Part shown: in pieces, positions 55,693 through 62,402 of the stretch
Layout: the number at the start of each line of letters is the position of its first letter
Numbering within the stretch: position 1 is the stretch's first letter
Assembly: GCF_003324165.1 (NCBI RefSeq)
Contig: NW_025407845.1
Coordinates: forward strand, 574,550 to 636,951
Source: Naegleria lovaniensis
Lineage: Eukaryota; Heterolobosea; Eutetramitea; Acrasida; Naegleriidae
DNA length: 62,402 nt
Direction: 5' to 3'
Position numbers and translations under genes: made by a program
The notes under the pieces: generated by a model
Database searches by the model: none
Told to the model about the DNA's origin: nothing
Seen by the model: only the letters and a program-made list of their open reading frames with translations

Positions 55693-56054
55693 AGTGGAGT
55701 TATATTCATAACACTATAATGTGAGAATGATTATAAATATATGCTTTTTGGAAACTATTCACATTTTGTTGCATCTTCATGTACAATTCTGATTCAATAC
55801 AAAAAGTTAGCTACCTCAAACTCGTTTTGCAAAATCAGAATTTTTTAGCTGATCCCACGATTCCAAAAAACCTCCTCTACATAAAGCAGACAATTTCTCA
55901 TTTCTTATAGAATAAGTCACATCTAGCCCTGATTGAAGTAGACAGAAAATGCGTATGATTCAGAATTTCTTGCCAACAAGTCAATACAATCTATGGAAAT
56001 TATAAAATCGCATCTCTCCTGATTTTGTTTGTTACCAACGTCAAAAAAGCCTTA
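55693..56054. other. Intergenic region
   Basis: This 362-bp gap separates the protease gene and the convergent TnpB/Fanzor-like fragment. It is AT-rich. If the fragment were once longer, its missing C-terminal part should lie here on the minus strand, but I see no zinc-ribbon Cys pairs or RuvC-like motifs. Confidence 0.4.
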
Positions 56055-56555
56055 TTAATAATCGTCTGTGGTGGTAAGGAGTGTTTTTCCCTTATTTTGC
56101 TCTAACATGAAATGGAGGAGACACGCTTCATTATACGCATGGTTAGAATTGAAGAAAAATCTTTCAAAGACCTTCTTTTGTTCTGAGGTGAGTTTCAATC
56201 TCACTTTCTTTGTTCTCACAAAATAATTGTCTTCGTTTGAGATTGAGAAGGAGGTGTATAATTGTTTAAGCAATTTCTCAACGGGGTCTTCAGCTTTTTC
56301 CTTTGATTCCGCAGTAATAGATGAACTTACTTCATTCTCAGCAGTCGTGGATGAACTTACTCCGTTCTCCACAGTGGTGGATGAACATGCTTCATTGGAT
56401 GAAGATGTTTCAAGAGAAGAATGGTTGGATGAACGATCCATTTCATTCGCAAGCGTTGTTAAAGACTCCTCTAACCCAGACACTTCCTTGAATTTCTGAA
56501 CAAGCTTCTTCTTTTCTGATCCAAATTGTGTCTGTTGAACGAGCAGACCGTCCTT
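56055..56555 (-). pseudogene. TnpB/Fanzor-like N-terminal fragment
   Basis: The open frame runs 56555-56055 (166 residues) and has no in-frame ATG before residue about 39, so the 5' exon is missing or unrecognised; an AG acceptor at 56556-56557 with a GTAGAA donor 71 nt upstream would join it to an upstream open frame. The first part is hydrophilic, then comes a Ser/Thr/Glu repeat of three imperfect 33-nt units (56300-56400). Residues about 120-155 (KVRLKLTSEQKKVFERFFFN, then HAYNEACLLHFM) resemble the helix-turn-helix start of OrfB/TnpB and Fanzor nucleases (K-x-R-x-Y/L-P/T-x-E-Q ... Y-N-x-A). The RuvC and zinc-ribbon parts are absent. Fanzor genes are known in Naegleria. The match is short, so confidence is modest. 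Confidence 0.4.
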
Positions 56556-58364
56556 CTAAATTTGGAATTTTCACACTTACATGGCGTCTTTTTCGATTTT
56601 TCTGTTTTGCTCAACACATTTTCTACCAATTCTTTCTTGCTCGGAGGTGGTTCTGTGGATGGACATCGTTGGCCAAAACGGTTTTCTTAACTCCTTTGAA
56701 TCAGTGATTATATAATACCGAAGTGACAAGTAATTCTTAGATTTATTGTTCAAACATTCAGTGTTGAACGCAACAATTGTGGTCTACATTGCCGCAAGTC
56801 ACTTTTGGGTTTAGGTTAAACCAGTTATGAATAAAGTTTTGCCAGATCTTGCATGTGTTTCAAGAACATTGGTAAGGTAGAATTTCGGGAGCAGTGAACA
56901 ATACTACTACATCCAAAGATGCTATTAATACAAGTACAAGCACAGGGTTTGGATTCCTCTCAGTAGGATTTTTAGAAAGATTCAATATAACAATATATAA
57001 TTTGTTTTTAATATCAATTAGTCCCACGCAGAGAGGAAGGAGGTATTAAGCGAAAGATTTCTTGTTGTTATAGTGGATATCGAGATAACCCCTATTTTTG
57101 TACTAAAAAATCAGGTCCTGTGGTGGTTGACTATCCTCTAAAATTATCGTTGAATGATCAAAACTTGAATATTTCCATCAATTAAGATATAAGGAAGTAA
57201 GGCGCTGCTGTTTCGTTCGAGTTGAATGTGAAAATAGTTAAATATTTTGTGCGTCCAAGTAGGTGATATGTTACTCTTGAAGTTGGTCATAATTTAAACA
57301 TGGACGAGCAAAAGTCGGTATTCCCTCGAAATTGGATACCGTTAACGTTGATTGAAGAGTCCTTTTCTTGATATGTTGGCCTTGAACAGCTTCCATGATT
57401 GATCTCCAAAGTATTGTTGCTGTGAACCACTCTCAAATAAAGGGTTTGGTTTTACAGCCACTCTTGTTTGTTGATGTATAAGATGAAGTATTACAGATTG
57501 AAACTTCTTTCTCCACAATGTTTAGGGGATCGATGTCCTCTATGTCTTGGAATTGTTATCTTTTACATCTGTGAAGTAGTTATCGAGAAATATCAACTTG
57601 AAAAAATGTTTAGGTTTTGGACAATCTAAAAATATCATTAGACTTGATTTAGAGGCAAGATGGCCAACGCAAGCGCATCATTTATTGAATAAATTTATTG
57701 ATATCGGCTCGGAGAGACGATAACAATACATATTGCTATTTGGAATATCATCATTACGTTTCTATTGCAATAAATTATTGTGATGGCCGTCAGGATATCA
57801 CAATTGATTGTAAAATTACGAAAACACACAATATTCGTGGCTCGGAAAAAGAGAAATCGCAACGCTAAACCAGCATCATCTTCAAACGATACATCATCCA
57901 CCTCAACAACAGCACTCAAAAACAACTGAAATGGTGGTTACGGATGTAGACTGTTTCATTCACTTGCAAAGTGCTGTCAGGCAGCTGCAACGTATTTATT
58001 GAAGTGAAGAAGCCTAGGGACAACTGGTTGCACCAACTGTGTTGATCGTTGTTGAAGACGCTCACAGGTGTTTTTCCCTCTGTCATTTATCATAAAGCAC
58101 ATCAAAAAAATACAACAACAACTACACTCATTCAAATGACATTATCATTCTTCGGAATTGATCAAACAGTCTATTTGTAACTGGATAACAGCTCTCATAT
58201 GATGTATCCATCATGAATGATCTTTGACATAATGACAACATGATCATCATTTGAGTTTCCATCCATGATTATTTCATTGATTTGAAGTCATTTCAATTTT
58301 CGGAACTCATTATTTCTCAACGGAAGAAGAAATAATCCGATACGAATCTTTTGTTTCTTTGGAG
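56556..58364. other. Gene-poor region before the subtelomere
   Basis: About 1.8 kb without a convincing gene. A 48-codon ATG frame at 57783-57929 (plus) ends in a Lys/Arg block and a Ser/Thr/Asn-rich tail and could be the last exon of something, but no upstream exon is apparent. From about 58100 onwards the base pattern changes to repeated ATGATCAT and TCATGATG strings that continue into the subtelomeric repeats. Confidence 0.35.
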
Positions 58365-59350
58365 ATTGACTGATTCAGTTTTTCGATAAACCAGTGATTT
58401 CTATGTTGTATAATATATTGTGTAGAGTATTTCTATGACAATTGATGATGGTTATGATCATTATTGGTGGAGTATCATGATGAATGTTGTGGTGGTGTGA
58501 CACCATGTCCTTCCGAGAGTGAGTGTGTCATGAACACTATATATCAACATGTTCGTCATGATGAGTATGACACATCCATGTTGGTTGTACTCACTGAATC
58601 ATCAATTTATGGAAATGGTGTCTCACTCTTTCAATTCATTTTTCTTTTTCACGTGATATTACGATGCTGAATAATTTTAAGAATATCACAGTGACTTTAT
58701 ATGATAGTATATAGTGTGATATTGTTATTTTGAAATTTGTGGAATTTATCTATATGAATTGATTTTGTTATGAGGCACATGAGATGTGTGGAAAATGATT
58801 ATTAATTAATTTTTGAAGAGTTGTCAGGAGAGTGATGCAGATAGTTTTTTATGGTAGATGAGATGGTGTACAACACATTGATATTAATTGTTGTATTTGT
58901 TTATGTCTAGAATGTTTATTGTTGAGCACCTGAGAAGATTTCGTCATGAAGTGGATTACAATGTGAGACATGGTTCTTTCCTTGAGTTGTAGCAATCATT
59001 CATGTGTTGATCTTGTTCTATTGTGTTATTATTGATGTTGTGGAGTGTTGTGATTCATTGTGTGATGGAAGGATTCACTCATGTCACGTTTGACACTTTT
59101 TCATGGAGATTCTGTGTTGATTCATGATGGCTACATTGAAAATAAAGAATTAATTCAGTGATTTTCATGATCAGTGCATGTGAAATGTATGGTGTATGTG
59201 GTTGATATGCGTCAATGTTCATGTCATGTTGATTTTGAATTTTGTCTGGATTTACTGACCCTATACTTCCGCATTTAGAATTTTTCCAAAAAAATGTTGT
59301 TGTGATTGATCAGTGTTGTTTGATGTTGTGATGACGGAATCATGATTGAA
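58365..59350 (+). repeat. Subtelomeric direct repeat, copy 1
   Basis: This 986-bp copy matches 60534-61520 along its full length, starting ATTGACTGATTCAGTTTTTC and ending GGAATCATGATTGAA. Differences are scattered substitutions and few indels, including long identical blocks such as the one around GACACCATGTCCTTCCGAGA (58500 and 60667). The plus strand is rich in G and T. A 68-codon frame at 58464-58670 is preserved in copy 2. Confidence 0.9.
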
Positions 59351-60533
59351 AGGGTTTGGATAGGTGACCGCCTTGACTTGTAATCTTAATTTTTCGACAT
59401 GCTTAATCATGGGATTTTTAATTTTTATGAAATCGTCGGGGATGGAGGTATATCTATGTGTTGATATGACTTTCATCCATTAATTATGGGTAGTTATTGA
59501 ACTGTATTCGCTTAAAGTAGACCTTTCGTGCATGGTCGGGGTTTTCGTCATCTTTGATGTTGAGCTTGATTCAAGCACATCATTCGATAGATTTTGAAGA
59601 GTAGAACATTCGTGCTAGCGACATCATTGGATAGTGAGCTAAGTTGGTTGAATAGTTCAACAAATGGTGACAGGTGTCAAATTTTTGATAGAATTTAAGC
59701 GACACCTTTTTTGTAGATCTCATGAAAATAATGGGGGTCATGATAGAGCATTCGATCAGGTTTAGGGCAGTTTTCGAGAAAATCAAGTTTGAAGGAGTTT
59801 CATCGAGTTCAAAAATGACATGAAAATTTTTCAAAAAAAAATTAAAAAAAAATGAAGCCAAAACTCCCTGCATTTTTGACAGGATCATCATCAACATCGG
59901 GTCATGTTTCCATTCATCATCATGTCATATTTATATTGATCACATCAAATGTGTACATCATGATCAACATTCATCAGGAATATTTTGTGTGTATGAATAC
60001 ACATGGAAATGATAATCATCAAATAGTAGCGGTTAGAATTGTAGTGAACTGCTCCGTTGGATGTGATGATCATGGAATGAATCTGATGATCGGAATGTTG
60101 TTACAGTGATCAGAAACCATAGAATTGATCGTTGATTCAGTTCAAAGTGATGGTCATTTCATGATTTGGTGTGATGTGAAGTGCGATGGTGGCTCTATGG
60201 TAGAGGTGAAAAGTACGATCGAGACAAGTACTTCACAGAACTTCATGAAATTGATATGGATGGATGTTCTGATCATTCAAACAACAAATCATCAGTTTTA
60301 TTCATTGACATGATTGTTTCATTGAATGGGAGCACTTCGCTTTTCTCGGAAAACATCATTTCTTGAGGAAGGGTACAACTCTCCTCTCTTGTTCATGTCA
60401 TTCATTCTATCATCATGACACGTTATGATTATCATTGTAGAAGTGTTTCATGTGATTATGAATGGTTGAAAGTGATCATACTGAATTGTTGTTGGTATGT
60501 CTTGTTGTATCATTGAATGATCATTTTATAACA
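59351..60533. other. Spacer between the two subtelomeric repeats
   Basis: About 1.18 kb. It begins with a GT-rich part, has a run of A at 59836-59852, then an ATG frame of 85 codons (59852-60109) with the A-rich start context typical of this genome, but its product (His, Ile and Val rich) matches nothing. The rest is rich in TCATCA and TGATCA strings. I call no gene. Confidence 0.35.
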
Positions 60534-61520
60534 ATTGACTGATTCAGTTTTTCGATAAACGGATGATTGTAATGTTGTATAATACATTGTGAAGAACATT
60601 TATATGACAATTGATGATGGATATGATCATTATTAGTGGAGTATCATGATGAATGTCGTAGTGATGTGACACCATGTCCTTCCGAGAGTGAGTATGTCAT
60701 GAAGAATACATATGAACATGTTCGTCATGATGAGTGTGATACATTCATATTGTTTTTACTCACTGATTCAACAAGTTGTGGAAGTGGTGTTTCACTCTTT
60801 CAGTTCATTTTTCTTTTTCACATGATATTACGATACTTAATAATTTCAAGAATATCACAGTGACTTTATTTGATTATACACACTAGGATATTGTTATTTT
60901 GAAATTTATGATATTTATTTATTTGAGTTGATGTTGTTATGAGACACCTGAGAAGTGATGAAAATGATCATTAATTATTTTTTGAAGAATTGTCAAGAGA
61001 GTGATGCAGATAGTTTTTTATGGTAGATGGGATGGTGAATGTCATATTGATATCAATTATTGTGTTGGTTCATGTCTAGAATGTATTGTTGTTGAGCACC
61101 TGAGAAGATTTTGTCATGAAGTGTATTACAGCGTGATATATGGATTTTTTCTTGAATAGTTACAATCACCCATGTGTTGATCTTGTTCCATTGTGTTAAT
61201 ATTGATTTTGTGGAGTGTTGTGATTCATTGTGTGATGGAAGGATTCTGTCAGGTCATGTTTGACACTTTTTCGTGGAGAGCCTGTGTTGATTCATGATGG
61301 CTACGTTGATAATAAAGAGTTAATTCAGTGATTTTCATGATCAGTGCATGTGAAATGTATGGTGTATGTGGTTGGTATGCGTCAATGTTCATGTCATCTT
61401 GATTTTGAATTTTGTCTGGATTTACTGACCCTATACTTCCCCATTTAGAATTTATCCAAAAAAATCTTGTTGTGACTGATCAGTGTTGTTTGGTGTTGTG
61501 ATGACGGAATCATGATTGAA
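60534..61520 (+). repeat. Subtelomeric direct repeat, copy 2
   Basis: The second copy (987 bp) is in the same orientation, 2169 bp downstream of copy 1. Similarity stops sharply after CATGATTGAA in both copies, which marks the unit's right boundary. Frame 60636-60863 corresponds to the frame in copy 1. Confidence 0.9.
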
Positions 61521-62115
61521 ATCATTTGTAGTGATCGTAGATGTGTCCTTCAACCGTATTGGATACGTGTATCATGTTCGTTGCTATCACTCAACAGCTG
61601 AGCGTTCAAAGTTGTTCATGAAGAGTGATGAGATGAAACATGGTTGTTTGAATGTTCATTCAAGTTGATAAACATGCTTGTCATGATGGTGTGATCACTT
61701 GATAGTGATTGTGTTGATCCATCAGTTGTATGTGTTGAGCAACGTTTCAATCATTACAATAAAGTTTGATGTTGTGGTGGATGATATCTTTGTCTTGTAT
61801 ATTAAATATTCTTTCATGATCATGAAGTAATCATGTCATAGTGTGAGTCCTATCATTTTGAAGTGTTGTGTATTGTTGTGTGCATGGTGTGATATGAAAC
61901 TTTGAAAAAATTGTTACATTTTATTTGTATGTTGTGATGATGTTCACTACTCTTTATAAAATTGGTAAATCATGTTTATCATATATATGACAACATATCT
62001 ATGAAGTATTATTGAATGTATATAGATACTTGATGAGATAATTGATAAATGTTAACTTTGGAGTGTTTGGAAAAATATGGTCTTAGTCTCTTTACATGGG
62101 TTTGATAAAAATTCT
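61521..62115. other. GT-rich subtelomeric sequence
   Basis: About 600 bp with many TGTTGTG, GTGATG and ATCATG strings and few C on the plus strand. No open frame of note, no RNA gene. It leads directly into the terminal array. Confidence 0.5.
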
Positions 62116-62402
62116 ACTCTTTGGGTTTACTCTTTGGGTTTACTCTTTGGGTTTACTCTTTGGGTTTACTCTTTGGGTTTACTCTTTGGGTTTACTCTTT
62201 GGGTTTACTCTTTGGGTTTACTCTTTGGGTTTACTCTTTGGGTTTACTCTTTGGGTTTACTCTTTGGGTTTACTCTTTGGGTTTACTCTTTGGGTTTACT
62301 CTTTGGGTTTACTCTTTGGGTTTACTCTTTGGGTTTGGGTTTGGGTTTGGGTTTGGGTTTGGGTTTGGGTTTGGGTTTGGGTTTGGGTTTGGGTTTACTC
62401 TT
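62116..62402 (+). repeat. Telomere-like terminal array: 13-nt ACTCTTTGGGTTT units and 6-nt GGGTTT units
   Basis: Seventeen perfect 13-nt units (ACTCTTTGGGTTT) run 62116-62336, followed by ten perfect 6-nt units (GGGTTT) 62337-62396 and the first six bases of another 13-nt unit at the window's end. Units are identical. The G-rich strand runs 5' to 3' towards the end, as expected for a telomere at the right end of a chromosome. The longer unit equals TTTGGG plus TTTACTC, so the tract may mix telomerase-made TTTGGG with a variant. Confidence 0.85.

Noticed and set aside
62116-62396. CRISPR-like array
   Set aside because: The repeats are contiguous short units without unique spacers; telomere-like tract explains them.

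Overview
The window is AT-rich eukaryotic nuclear DNA from a unicellular protist, most probably a heterolobosean amoeba of the genus Naegleria. That assignment is inference: short spliceosomal introns (about 48-254 nt, mostly GTAAGT or GTATGT donors, sometimes GTACGT, with AG acceptors), start codons often preceded by a run of A, tightly packed genes on both strands, and a gene set typical of free-living amoebae (DUF4116 repeat proteins, long membrane receptor-cyclases, secreted cathepsins). No organellar, plasmid or bacterial-operon layout is visible. No rRNA, tRNA or CRISPR array could be supported.

Positions 1-51 kb form a gene-dense chromosome arm. In order: a small hypothetical gene; CDT1 replication licensing factor; a decayed Ras/Rab-like GTPase pseudogene; MTFP1 and METAP2 as a divergent pair; a PAP2-type inositolphosphorylceramide-synthase-like protein; an SLC52-type riboflavin transporter convergent with a SHAQKYF MYB factor; a divergent importin-alpha-like ARM protein; a SPEC3/Stum-like membrane protein; a DUF4291 protein; a DUF4116 tandem kinase; a secreted cathepsin-D-like protease; an F-box-like/DUF4116 protein; a ceramide-synthase-like TLC protein; a CH-domain protein; UBE2C; a C2-PhoD-like phosphatase with an apparent 1-nt frameshift; a patatin-like phospholipase; an F-box-like/PX protein; an apolipoprotein-L-like protein; a mitochondrial ADP/ATP carrier; a putative GPI-anchored surface protein; and a very large receptor (44.2-51.0 kb).

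The large receptor is the outstanding gene. One spliced reading frame of about 2184 residues joins a signal peptide, a GPS-like cysteine motif, seven membrane segments, an RGS domain, a long TPR-like helical region, a GAF domain and a class III nucleotide cyclase domain. Receptor, G-protein regulator and second-messenger output would lie in one chain. The cyclase keeps both metal-binding aspartates but lacks the usual Asn/Arg transition-state pair.

From about 51 kb the density falls and the region becomes accessory and then subtelomeric: a 1.2-kb element bounded by about 85-bp inverted repeats, a strong hairpin, a bacterial-looking metallopeptidase with a broken 5' end, a papain-family cathepsin, a TnpB/Fanzor-like N-terminal fragment, two 0.99-kb direct repeats (58.37-59.35 and 60.53-61.52 kb), and a terminal array of a 13-nt unit mixed with a 6-nt GGGTTT unit. 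That array looks like a telomere or telomere-adjacent tract at the right end of the window.

Several genes share a lipid and membrane theme (IPC-synthase-like, ceramide-synthase-like, patatin-like, PX, C2-PhoD, ApoL-like), but no operon-like co-regulation is implied in a eukaryote. Exon boundaries given are those that restore reading frame and family similarity; no transcript data were available.
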